The translations under genes were made by a program, and so were the position numbers. DNA of 6,899 nucleotides from assembly GCA_022573095.1 (NCBI GenBank), contig JACZUR010000125.1:1-6899 (forward strand), written 5' to 3'. The notes beneath the pieces are model-generated. The model worked only from the letters and a program-made list of their open reading frames with translations. It did no database searches and had not been told where the DNA came from. Of this stretch, positions 1 to 6,802 are shown piece by piece (within the stretch, counting starts at the first letter, position 1; the number at the start of each line of letters is the position of its first letter). This DNA is from Gemmatimonadota bacterium. Its GTDB lineage: Bacteria; Gemmatimonadota; Gemmatimonadetes; Gemmatimonadales; GWC2-71-9.

Positions 1-215
1 TAGTTCCGGGCGCCACCTCCGTCTTCCGCTGGCGGGGGGATGTCCAGACTGAGTCCGAGGTCCTGGCAATCCTCAAGACCGAGCGACGCTGTTGGACCGA
101 ATTGGAACGGGCTATTGGAGAGTTGCATCCTTACGAGGTACCGGAGTTGATCGCCGTCCCGGTAGCACTGGGATCGGACCCTTATCTCGATTGGATTGCA
201 CAGCAAGTATCGTAG
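1..215 (+). CDS. cutA: CutA1-family divalent-ion tolerance protein, 3' part only
   Basis: The frame is open from the left edge (first whole codon at position 3) to a TAG at 213-215 and encodes the last 70 residues of a CutA1-like protein. The family signature HPYEVPELIA lies at about residues 42-51 of the fragment. It is preceded by a PGATSVFRWRG segment, which matches the family's P-G-V-x-S-x-Y/F-R-W stretch, and by a VLAILKT strand; the typical ending YLDWI follows. CutA1 proteins are about 105-115 residues long, so some 35-40 N-terminal residues lie outside the window. CutA1 forms a very stable ferredoxin-like trimer, was named from copper tolerance in E. coli, and has no settled biochemical role. 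The gene is followed after 12 bp by the TPR gene on the same strand, so it is probably the head of, or an earlier member of, the same operon. The family call is confident; the link to its neighbours is inference. Confidence 0.9.
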   Translation, partial: VPGATSVFRWRGDVQTESEVLAILKTERRCWTELERAIGELHPYEVPELIAVPVALGSDPYLDWIAQQVS

Positions 216-220
216 GAAGG
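215..220 (+). promoter_or_regulatory. Ribosome binding site of the TPR gene
   Basis: GGAAGG lies 7 bases before the ATG at 228 and shares its first G with the cutA stop codon. This supports 228 as the start: the GTG at 223 is out of frame, and no other in-frame start lies close by. Confidence 0.6.
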
Positions 221-227
221 TCGTGAG

Positions 228-1136
228 ATGAGCACTCATCGAAAGCGTCGTGCGCGCTGGCATGAACCAGCGGAAGTAGTAACTCAGTCGTCGCAGTCCG
301 TTGAGACTGGGGCGGGTGCGACGAGTCCGGAGCCCCTAGACTTAATCAAAGAATTCAGCGCGGAGGAGCGCACGCCCCTGCCGTTTGAATTAGAAGACGA
401 CCCCACGATACATGCGACTCTACTGCGTACTCCCAGTAGTGCGGTGCCTCGGGTACAGGTGGCGCTTGAGAAGGCGCCCAATGCCGCCGTCGAAGCGGCT
501 GAGGACGTCGACGACTCTGAGACCAACATTGAGATTCTCTACGACGGGGCCAAGACGGCGGCGCGCAACGGTCGCTTAGGCCTGGCAGCCAGACTCTATG
601 ATCGGCTCCTCAAACTCGATCCCACGAATGTAACGGCGCGGAACGATCTGGCCCTGGCCTACGACGGGTCGGGTGATCACGAGTCTGCACTCAAGGAACT
701 CGACAACTGCATCGAACTCGAACCGGAGAACCCGATGCTGCTGCTCAACCGGGCGGCGATTGCGGGGGCGCTCGGACGTTATTTAGATGCGGAAGACGAC
801 CTCAAGACGGTACTTGAAAACGATCAGAGCAACTCCGAGGCACACTACAACCTGGGCCTGGTGTTTTCGCGTAAAGGACTCTGGTCAGAGGCTATCCCCG
901 AACTCAGAAAGGCGATTGAATTGGATGAGAGCCGCGCTACAGCGTACTACTATCTGGGGGAAGCTCTCAACCACATGGACGATCTTCAGGGCGCTTTACA
1001 AGCATTTCAACGAGCCGTCGAACTTGGCCCCAACCATAGGAACGCGCTGTACGGAATGGGCATCATGCTCGACCGGCTAAACAAACCCGAGGAAGCTGCA
1101 GAGATGTACCGCCGGTCGCGCGAAGTCGAAGCGTGA
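228..1136 (+). CDS. Tetratricopeptide repeat (TPR) protein, six repeats
   Basis: This 302-aa protein has two parts. Residues 1 to about 100 are a basic start (MSTHRKRRARW) followed by a probably disordered, acidic, Ser/Pro-rich stretch without signal peptide or membrane segment. Residues from about 101 to the end are six tandem TPRs. The position-7/8 pairs (GA 107, LA 141, RA 175, LG 209, LG 243, MG 277) recur every 34 residues exactly, and most repeats end in a helix B such as AIxxxRKAIELD, with a Pro or similar near position 32. TPR superhelices bind peptides and scaffold complexes, so the likely role is a cytoplasmic adaptor; the partner is not visible. Its stop overlaps the GTG start of the macro-domain gene by 4 bp (GTGA), which implies translational coupling. 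A partner among the downstream membrane proteins is possible but inferred. The TPR assignment is very secure; the specific function is unknown. Confidence 0.93.
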   Translation: MSTHRKRRARWHEPAEVVTQSSQSVETGAGATSPEPLDLIKEFSAEERTPLPFELEDDPTIHATLLRTPSSAVPRVQVALEKAPNAAVEAAEDVDDSETNIEILYDGAKTAARNGRLGLAARLYDRLLKLDPTNVTARNDLALAYDGSGDHESALKELDNCIELEPENPMLLLNRAAIAGALGRYLDAEDDLKTVLENDQSNSEAHYNLGLVFSRKGLWSEAIPELRKAIELDESRATAYYYLGEALNHMDDLQGALQAFQRAVELGPNHRNALYGMGIMLDRLNKPEEAAEMYRRSREVEA

Positions 1137-1633
1137 TCCGGGTGGTGGTCGACGACCTCGCGTTCGTGGAAACGGATGCGACGGTCCGGCCAGCATCGAC
1201 TAATCTGGAACCGATCTCGTCCGCACTTCGTAACATAGAGAAGATAGCGGGTCCCGCGTTTCAGAAGCAGCTATCTGTGAAAGAGCAGTTTAGCGTTGGT
1301 GCAGCCGTGGTCACCGACGCGGGAGACCTTCCCGCAGCGGTGGTCATCCACGCGGTAATTCAGGGACCGGATGAACCGGTCACCCGCTCGGGGATCAGAA
1401 AAACTCTCGTTCAAGTCCTGCAACAGGTTAACGCGTGGCAGCTTGCAAAGATCGCGATACCACCCCTGGGAGTGGGGCCGGGGAACCTCGAGTTGGATGT
1501 AGTGGCGCAGATCATGCAGGAAGTGATTTGCGAACATGAGATTCTGGCTCAGTATCCTGAGGAAATCTGCATAGTGGTAGATAGTGAAGACGAAAAGTCA
1601 GTCGTCGACTCGATCGTTACCGGGAGTGTATAA
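1133..1633 (+). CDS. Divergent macro-domain (Appr-1''-p processing-like) protein
   Basis: This 166-aa soluble protein starts at a GTG inside the 3' end of the TPR gene. It follows the macro-domain layout. An N-terminal strand leads into TDATVRPASTNL (about 14-25), at the place of the usual D-A-I-V-N-A-A-N. SVGAAVVTDAGDLPAAVVIHAV (about 54-75, quoted here only as a location) matches the tGeavvT-G-LPa-yvIHaV block, and AKIAIPPLGVG (about 105-115) matches the sIAfPaIstG block. The fold call rests on this ordered agreement. The key ligand residues have changed: the Asn pair reads R-P-A-S, the GGGVD loop is absent, and the second phosphate loop reads P-L-G-V-G-P-G. Canonical macro domains bind or hydrolyse ADP-ribose derivatives. 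This one keeps Asp15 and a glycine-rich second loop but may have lost hydrolase activity or bind another ligand. It abuts the transglutaminase gene with no spacer. Fold fairly sure, activity unknown. Confidence 0.75.
   Translation: MIRVVVDDLAFVETDATVRPASTNLEPISSALRNIEKIAGPAFQKQLSVKEQFSVGAAVVTDAGDLPAAVVIHAVIQGPDEPVTRSGIRKTLVQVLQQVNAWQLAKIAIPPLGVGPGNLELDVVAQIMQEVICEHEILAQYPEEICIVVDSEDEKSVVDSIVTGSV
1622..1626 (+). promoter_or_regulatory. Ribosome binding site of the transglutaminase-like gene
   Basis: GGGAG lies inside the last codons of the macro gene, 7 bases before the GTG at 1634. It supports the GTG that directly follows the macro stop codon; the nearer GTG at 1626 is out of frame. Confidence 0.5.
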
Positions 1634-3166
1634 GTGACGCGGGGCGGCGTTGCGCTGCTGCTGCTTGGCGTCTGGATTGGCTCGTTGGGGTGGCTCGTTC
1701 GGCGTGAGTACTTCCGCCCGAGCTCACAACTCGCGGAGGCGAGCGCGGCGACGGTACCTCCAGGGGCAACTTTTTACTCCGTTTTCATGAACGGGACACA
1801 GATCGGGTTCGCCTCCAACACCGTGGACACGGTTCCAGGCGGCATCTATGTAAGCGACATTCTCGAGATCTTCGTTCCCGTACTGGGTTCCGCTCAGCGA
1901 CTCAACGCGCACACTAAAGTTAATCTCTCGAAGGCGTTGCAGCTGATAGGTTTTGAAGCAAAGATCGAGGGAGACGCCAACCGGTTCGTTGCGCGTGGAG
2001 AAGTTTTGGGCGACAGTCTCCTGGCTATAGAAATTACGACCGGTGAGCGCACTGAAATGATAGAAGTGCCGCTCCGCGAGCCCGTCGTGCTGCCCGCTTA
2101 TCTCCCGCTTCGGCTCTCTTTCGGCCCCGGTATTGAGGTCGGGGACTCACATACCGTAGCGCTGTACGACCCATTCACGTTCCAGGAAAAGATGGTCGAC
2201 ATAGCGATCACTGGTGACAGCACATTCATCATTCCAGACAGTGCAGTATTCGACTCCACCGCTATGCGATGGGAGGCAATCCACTGGGATACACTTTACG
2301 CGCGGCGAATCGAACAGCATGCGGGCGGTCTGCGCACCGAGACCTGGATCGACGAACTCGGCCGGGTGGTACAGTACCGATCACCGGGGGGTTTTGTGAT
2401 CTCCAGGTCCGTATACGAACTCGCATACGAAAATTTCCGAAGAGGTCACGGCGTAGGCGCCGCACTGCAACCGGAGGTAATCGGGCAGACGGTAATAGCG
2501 GCGAATGTGTCACTTGGGGTCGACGAACTTGCACAAGTGCGCGTGGTACTCAGCGGAACGGAACTCAATGGTTTTCAACTCGAGGGCGGCAGGCAACAGC
2601 TGATTGCGGACACGCTCATAGTTACACGGGAAACTCCCGACCAACTCGATGCCGACTACATGCTGCCGAATCTCTCACTCCGATTCGCCCAGTTCGTACG
2701 ACCCGAACCTCTCATTCAGAGTGATGACGAGCGGCTCCTGGCGCTCGCAAGACGCATCGTAGGACGCACGCGCAATGCGAGGCGAGCGGCTGAATCGATC
2801 AATCGCTGGGTATTCGAGGAGATCACGAAAGAGGTCACCGCCGGCGTCCCGAATGCGGTTCGTGTACTCGAAAACCGCAGCGGAGACTGCAACGAACACA
2901 CCGTCTTGTTCGTTGCGCTTGCGCGCGCCACCGGCCTACCAACTCGAACGGCTGCCGGCCTCATCTACATAAACGGAAGTTTTTATTACCATGCGTGGGC
3001 GGAAGTTTTCCTCGGTGACTGGGTAGCGTTCGACCCGACACTGGGGCAGACACCGGCCGACGCCTCGCATCTGAGGTTTACGGTCGGTGGTCTGGCACGC
3101 CAGCTGGAATTAACCCGCCTGATCGGGAGCGTATCCCTTGACGTCGTCGAGACTCGGAATTCGTAG
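1634..3166 (+). CDS. Membrane-anchored transglutaminase-like (papain-fold) protein
   Basis: This is a 510-aa protein starting with GTG. Residues about 5-22 form a hydrophobic segment followed by RREYFR, best read as an uncleaved signal anchor that places the rest outside the cytoplasmic membrane. Residues about 40-345 are a long, strand-rich region with no motif I recognise, starting near GATFYSVFMNGTQIGFA. The C-terminal domain (about 365-470) is a transglutaminase core. RAAESINRWVFEEI precedes the nucleophile in SGDCNEHT (Cys419); His453 lies in YYHAWAEV and Asp467 in AFDPT, giving an intact Cys-His-Asp triad with normal spacing. Bacterial members act as proteases, amidases or transferases on proteins or cell-wall peptides, and sequence alone does not say which. 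The gene abuts the macro gene before it and the ABC ATPase after it, so it may process or assist what the transporter handles (inference). The fold and triad are secure; the substrate is unknown. Confidence 0.9.
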   Translation: MTRGGVALLLLGVWIGSLGWLVRREYFRPSSQLAEASAATVPPGATFYSVFMNGTQIGFASNTVDTVPGGIYVSDILEIFVPVLGSAQRLNAHTKVNLSKALQLIGFEAKIEGDANRFVARGEVLGDSLLAIEITTGERTEMIEVPLREPVVLPAYLPLRLSFGPGIEVGDSHTVALYDPFTFQEKMVDIAITGDSTFIIPDSAVFDSTAMRWEAIHWDTLYARRIEQHAGGLRTETWIDELGRVVQYRSPGGFVISRSVYELAYENFRRGHGVGAALQPEVIGQTVIAANVSLGVDELAQVRVVLSGTELNGFQLEGGRQQLIADTLIVTRETPDQLDADYMLPNLSLRFAQFVRPEPLIQSDDERLLALARRIVGRTRNARRAAESINRWVFEEITKEVTAGVPNAVRVLENRSGDCNEHTVLFVALARATGLPTRTAAGLIYINGSFYYHAWAEVFLGDWVAFDPTLGQTPADASHLRFTVGGLARQLELTRLIGSVSLDVVETRNS

Positions 3167-3925
3167 ATGATTCAACTGAAGAACCTCTCAAAAAAATACG
3201 GCAAGTTCACCGCTGTCGATAATATCGACCTGCACGTGGAACGCGGCGAGCTTTTCGGTTTTGTCGGGCCTAACGGCGCAGGCAAGACAACGACTCTAAG
3301 AATGATAGCTGGGATCCTGCGTCCGACTTCTGGACGCGTGTTGCTGGGTGGTGACGATGTTGTGACCAACCCGATGAGCGCCAAGGCCAGGCTGGGCTTC
3401 ATACCGGACAGACCCTTTCTCTACGAAAAGCTGACCGGAGCAGAATTCCTTCGGTTTGTTGCGGGGCTCTACGGACAGGACGGCACCGTAGTCGAGAAAC
3501 GTAGCAACGAGCTGCTCGATCTGTTTGAACTGACCGCTTGGAAGGACCAACTGATTGAAGCATATAGTCACGGAATGCGCCAAAAGCTGATTATCTCGAG
3601 CGCGTTGATTCATCGACCGGAGGCTATAGTCGTGGATGAGCCGATGGTTGGATTGGACCCACGCGGTGCACGGCTGCTCAAGGACATCTTCCGGGCATTC
3701 GTAAAAAAGGGTGGGACGGTGCTGATGAGCACGCACACGCTCGAGATAGCCGAGGCAATGTGCGACCGAGTTGCCATCATTCAGAGCGGCTCTATAGTTG
3801 TCTCCGGCAGCATGGCCGAGTTGCGGGAACAGACAGAAGCGGGTGACGCATCTCTCGAGGAGCTGTTCCTCAAGGTTACAGGAGGCGCAGCGGCCAAAGA
3901 GCTGGCGGCGGTGCTCGAAGATTAA
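3167..3925 (+). CDS. ABC transporter ATP-binding protein, ABC-2 exporter type
   Basis: This 252-aa nucleotide-binding subunit has all core elements: Walker A GPNGAGKT (34-41), signature YSHGMRQK (133-140) in place of LSGGQ, Walker B AIVVDEP (153-159, Asp157/Glu158), D-loop GLDP (162-165) and H-loop His190 in STHTLE. The Q-loop reads GFIPDRPFLYEKLTG, with Asp81 where Gln is usual. This, together with the YS-H/K-GM-x-Q-K signature, is typical of ATPases paired with ABC-2-type exporters rather than importers. The length is also typical, with a short helical tail after about residue 215. The ATG immediately follows the TAG of the transglutaminase gene with only a weak GGA upstream, so translation is probably coupled. 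The next gene, 1 bp further on, is its membrane partner. The substrate cannot be deduced; drug, lipid, peptide or polysaccharide export are all possible. Confidence 0.95.
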   Translation: MIQLKNLSKKYGKFTAVDNIDLHVERGELFGFVGPNGAGKTTTLRMIAGILRPTSGRVLLGGDDVVTNPMSAKARLGFIPDRPFLYEKLTGAEFLRFVAGLYGQDGTVVEKRSNELLDLFELTAWKDQLIEAYSHGMRQKLIISSALIHRPEAIVVDEPMVGLDPRGARLLKDIFRAFVKKGGTVLMSTHTLEIAEAMCDRVAIIQSGSIVVSGSMAELREQTEAGDASLEELFLKVTGGAAAKELAAVLED

Positions 3926-3926
3926 G

Positions 3927-5609
3927 ATGGCGACAGCCCACATTCTCCGCCCGAAGCTACAGACCTTCATGGCCCGCATCCGCCACCGCGAGAGCAGTTC
4001 AGGCATTAAGACGCTCGTTATCGGTGGCGTTGGGCTGATATTCTGGACGATGGTGTTCGCAGTCACTTACCGAATGCTGAATTACTTCAGGGGTGTCCCA
4101 GAGATCGGCCCTCTGTTGGCAGGCAAGCTGCTTGGTTTGATTTTGCTGTCGTTCATATCCATCCTGCTCTTATCAAATGTCATAACGGCCCTGTCATCGT
4201 TCTTTCTTGCCCACGATCTCGATTTGTTGGTATCATCGCCCGTGGATTGGCTGCATCTCTACCTTGCCAAGCTCGGCGAGACGCTATTGCACAGTTCGTG
4301 GATGGTTGCGCTGATGGCTCTCCCGATTTTCACCGCCTACGGGGTTGTCTTCGACGGCGGCTGGTTGTTCGCTCCGTTCGTGTTCGTGGTGTTTTTGCCG
4401 GTTCTCATTGTTCCGGCTGTAATCGGCAGCGCGGTGACCTTAATTCTGGTAAACGTATTCCCCGCCCGGCGCACCAAAGACATTCTCTCGGTGATCGCCA
4501 TCGGCGCGGCTGGTATTCTGGTTCTGCTGTTTCGAATCGTCAGGCCCGAGCGTATAACGAGGCCTGAAGGCTTTCAGAACCTACTCGACTTCATCACGAT
4601 CCTGCGAACACCAACCTCGCCTTGGCTACCCAGTGAGTGGGCGACGAGCAGCATAATGAATTACCTGGTTGCCGGCCGGCTCGACCCCTTGCCTATTGTG
4701 CTGCTGTGGAGTACGGCGGCCTCCTTTGTCGTTCTGGGTTCACTGCTGCACCGCGCCGCCTACGCTAACGGCTTCACGAAGGCGCAGGAGGGCGCCGAAC
4801 GGTTTGTGAAAGGGCGGTTCTGGAGAGTCATCCTCTATCCCATAGTGCATCCGCTCTCGGTTTCAAAACGCGAGTTCGTGATCAAGGACATAAAACTGTT
4901 CTTCCGTGACACCACGCAATGGAGTCAGCTCATACTGCTGGGCGTACTCGTGATCATCTACCTGTTCAACATCAGAGCGCTGCCGCTGTTCACCGGTGAA
5001 GAGGTGCCGTTCTTCCTTATCACCGTGATTTCGTTCCTAAACCTTGCCCTCGCCGGCTTTGTTCTGGCTGCCATCGCCGCTCGATTCATCTTCCCCGCCA
5101 TCTCGCTCGAAGGGCGGCAGATGTGGTTGTTACGTTCAAGCCCGCTGGATCTGCGCGCGCTCATCTGGTCGAAGTACTGGATCGGGACTATTCCTCTGCT
5201 GGTGCTGGCTCTAGTGATAACTATCTTTACCAACATCCTACTGCAAGCGACGCCTTTCATGATGGGTGTCAGCGTCGGAACGATCATCCTCCTTACCCTA
5301 TCTATCAGCGCGATGGCGCTTGGGTTCGGCGCTCTGTTTCCTCAGTTTGAAACCGAAAACGCAGCCCAGATCCCGACGTCGTTCGGGGGTCTGGTGTTCA
5401 TGATGACTACCTTGGGACTGCTAGCCGTGGTAATCGTAATCGAAGCCATACCCATCTCCGGCTATCTTCAAGCTACGTTTGTCGGCGAACCGATATCGGT
5501 GACGCCAGCCATGATCGGGGCGTTCGTGGCGGTAGTGATAGTGTGCGCGATGGCGACGGTGATTCCGCTTCGGGTGGGGTTGAGGAGAATGGAGCAGTTC
5601 GAGTTCTAG
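3927..5609 (+). CDS. ABC-2-like exporter permease, about 12 transmembrane segments
   Basis: This is a 560-aa polytopic membrane protein. The frame is open upstream to an ATG at 3798, but that would overlap the ATPase by 128 bp with an un-membrane-like Arg/Ser-rich stretch. The ATG at 3927, one base after the ATPase stop and with GAAG 6 bases upstream, is the better start. Hydrophobic segments lie near 28-50, 64-90, 124-144, 148-178, 187-203, 256-276, 334-350, 360-390, 420-440, 446-472, 484-510 and 526-550. They form two clusters of about six, as in a duplicated or full-length permease. A basic cytoplasmic linker lies at about 277-330 (QEGAERFVKGRFWR, SVSKREFVIKDIKLFFRD). FPQFETENAAQIPTSFGG (471-488) resembles a conserved segment of large putative ABC exporter permeases. 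No extracytoplasmic domain is present. It pairs with the preceding ATPase; the substrate is unknown. The last gene of the plus-strand run. Confidence 0.88.
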   Translation: MATAHILRPKLQTFMARIRHRESSSGIKTLVIGGVGLIFWTMVFAVTYRMLNYFRGVPEIGPLLAGKLLGLILLSFISILLLSNVITALSSFFLAHDLDLLVSSPVDWLHLYLAKLGETLLHSSWMVALMALPIFTAYGVVFDGGWLFAPFVFVVFLPVLIVPAVIGSAVTLILVNVFPARRTKDILSVIAIGAAGILVLLFRIVRPERITRPEGFQNLLDFITILRTPTSPWLPSEWATSSIMNYLVAGRLDPLPIVLLWSTAASFVVLGSLLHRAAYANGFTKAQEGAERFVKGRFWRVILYPIVHPLSVSKREFVIKDIKLFFRDTTQWSQLILLGVLVIIYLFNIRALPLFTGEEVPFFLITVISFLNLALAGFVLAAIAARFIFPAISLEGRQMWLLRSSPLDLRALIWSKYWIGTIPLLVLALVITIFTNILLQATPFMMGVSVGTIILLTLSISAMALGFGALFPQFETENAAQIPTSFGGLVFMMTTLGLLAVVIVIEAIPISGYLQATFVGEPISVTPAMIGAFVAVVIVCAMATVIPLRVGLRRMEQFEF

Positions 5610-5642
5610 TAAAGCTTTCCAACCCGGCTCATGCGCCTAGCA
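5610..5642. other. Short convergent intergenic junction
   Basis: Only 33 bp separate the stop codons of the permease (plus) and the zinc-ribbon gene (minus). It contains an 8-bp palindrome AAAGCTTT at 5611-5618, but no stem followed by a T-run on either strand. I see no convincing terminator. Confidence 0.6.
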
Positions 5643-6200
5643 CTAGCCCACCGCCCCGGGCTTTCCCAATGGAGATCCGCACCGCTCGCAAAAACTTCCA
5701 TCATTAGATAGGGTCGCTCCACAGGAGGTACAGCGGGGAACCGGGCTCGAAGCTGCTAGATAGCATCCACAGTCCGAACAGAAGATGGCTGCGTGCTCGA
5801 GCCGGCTACTACAGACGGGACAATTCTCACGATCTAAGCCCTCTCTCGCCTTTCTGATCGCCTCGTCCACTGCCCGGTCGGCGGCGGAACTCCACGGCTC
5901 CTCCGGGACATCGTCTCGCTGCGCTTCTTCCTGCTTGATCGCCTCGAGAGCGGCGGCGGAAAAGCGCTGCTTTAGCACCGTATAATCCTCGTCAGAAAGC
6001 TTACCTGTCGCCCGGTCGAATTCGACCTCCCTCAATGCCGTCAGGGCGCGGATCTTGGGCGAATCAAGCTCTTCGGGATCGATCAGTTCGGGCGCACCAG
6101 GACTGTGCTGCGGGGTAGCTCCGCGGGCACGGGTTAGCGGCTCGAGAACAACGACAAGAACGGAAAGCGAAATCAGTGCACCCGCAAGCAATTCGAGCAT
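5643..6200 (-). CDS. CcmI-like membrane anchor with C-terminal double zinc ribbon
   Basis: This 185-aa protein starts at the ATG at 6200, which overlaps the ccmH stop by one base (TGATG). Residues about 5-21 form one membrane helix. A Pro-rich linker is followed by an acidic helical segment, ALREVEFDRATGKLSDEDY (about 55-73), which resembles the stretch just after the first helices of cytochrome c biogenesis protein CcmI and similar short proteins next to ccmH. Residues 127-174 hold two zinc ribbons of equal design: Cys127/Cys130 with Cys141/Cys144, and Cys157/Cys160 with Cys171/Cys174, each CxxC-x10-CxxC(G). An extra Cys146 sits beside the first. Eight correctly spaced cysteines argue for two bound zinc ions. 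Classical CcmI instead carries a TPR domain that binds apocytochrome c. A role in cytochrome c maturation is inferred from position and the N-terminal part; the function of the ribbons is unknown. Confidence 0.75.
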   Translation of the reverse strand: MLELLAGALISLSVLVVVLEPLTRARGATPQHSPGAPELIDPEELDSPKIRALTALREVEFDRATGKLSDEDYTVLKQRFSAAALEAIKQEEAQRDDVPEEPWSSAADRAVDEAIRKAREGLDRENCPVCSSRLEHAAIFCSDCGCYLAASSPVPRCTSCGATLSNDGSFCERCGSPLGKPGAVG

Positions 6201-6802
6201 CAGAGGTCCAGCTTCTTGAGCTCCTCCTTCAAGACCGTCTTCTCCTCAGAAGAAATCCTTGATGGAACGTTGTCGGATCGGCTCTCCTGAATCTCGGCTC
6301 TCATTACCTGGGCGCGGCGGCCCAGAATCCAGAGCATCGCACTTCCGATCGCAGCGATCATGACCCCCGGAAGAAGGTAGGCGGTGAGGTTGAACCCAGC
6401 AGGGATCGGAGCCATCAGCACCGCTTCACCACTCTCGGCCATGAACGACGCGATTATCTCCTCCGCCGTGCTCCCGCTTTGCACCATCGAGATTATTCGA
6501 GGATGGGTGACGGGCCACAGCGGGCACGTGAAATCGGTGGTGCGGCACTGATATATGGCCTGGTTGCAGCCGCACATGCACCTTAGACGTTTCTCGACCG
6601 CAATGACACGCGGATCGTTATCCCATTCGGAGATCGGCTCTCGCATTCCCGCCGCGCGGGCGCTGCCCACGCTAGATGTCGAGATGCCACCCTGTTCAGC
6701 TGGTACGCCTTGCTGTTGCTGGCGTCGGGAGGCAAAGATTGCCGGCAACAGACCTGCAAAGACCGTCCCCACCGCATCCCGGCGAGAAATATCAGTCGTC
6801 AT
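6200..6802 (-). CDS. ccmH: CcmH/CycL/NrfF-type cytochrome c maturation protein
   Basis: This 200-aa protein begins with a Tat-like leader: SRRDAVG (6-12), then a hydrophobic stretch to about Ala24. The CcmH domain follows: ISEWDNDPRVIAVEKRLRCMCGC (about 57-79, location only), a further Cys86 and Cys93, then HPRIISMVQSGSTAEEIIASFMAESGEAVLMAPIPAGFN (location about 100-138), which is the family's helical block ending in the usual xxP-x-x-G-F-N. One membrane helix lies at about 141-160, followed by a charged cytoplasmic tail ending in LKEELKKLDL. CcmH is a membrane-bound thiol oxidoreductase that reduces apocytochrome c cysteines before haem attachment by CcmF. Proteobacterial members carry LRCxxCQ; here the centre is C75-x-C77-G-C79, a variant I associate with non-proteobacterial lineages. 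The gene overlaps the zinc-ribbon gene by one base. The start at 6802 lacks a good ribosome binding site (see the short frame at 6799-6819), so the N-terminus is less certain than the rest. Confidence 0.87.
   Translation of the reverse strand: MTTDISRRDAVGTVFAGLLPAIFASRRQQQQGVPAEQGGISTSSVGSARAAGMREPISEWDNDPRVIAVEKRLRCMCGCNQAIYQCRTTDFTCPLWPVTHPRIISMVQSGSTAEEIIASFMAESGEAVLMAPIPAGFNLTAYLLPGVMIAAIGSAMLWILGRRAQVMRAEIQESRSDNVPSRISSEEKTVLKEELKKLDL

Noticed and set aside
2262..2724. Out-of-frame open frames on both strands inside the transglutaminase-like gene
   Set aside because: Their translations are Arg/Thr-rich or Arg/Pro-rich and featureless, as expected for alternative frames of G+C-rich coding DNA, and they lie fully inside a well-supported gene.
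3798..3926. Extended N-terminus of the permease from the ATG at 3798
   Set aside because: It would overlap the ATPase by 128 bp and add an Arg/Ser-rich stretch. The ATG at 3927 directly after the ATPase stop fits the tight spacing of the other genes.
3296..4066. Long 256-codon open frame on the minus strand across the ABC ATPase
   Set aside because: It lies antisense to a clear ATPase with all motifs and to the start of the permease. Its translation is rich in scattered Cys, His and Arg with no recognisable domain, so it is a shadow frame.
5645..5662. Possible hairpin AGCCC / GGGCT near the end of the zinc-ribbon gene
   Set aside because: The stem is only five base pairs with an eight-base loop and no T-run on either strand, and it lies within the coding end of the minus-strand gene.
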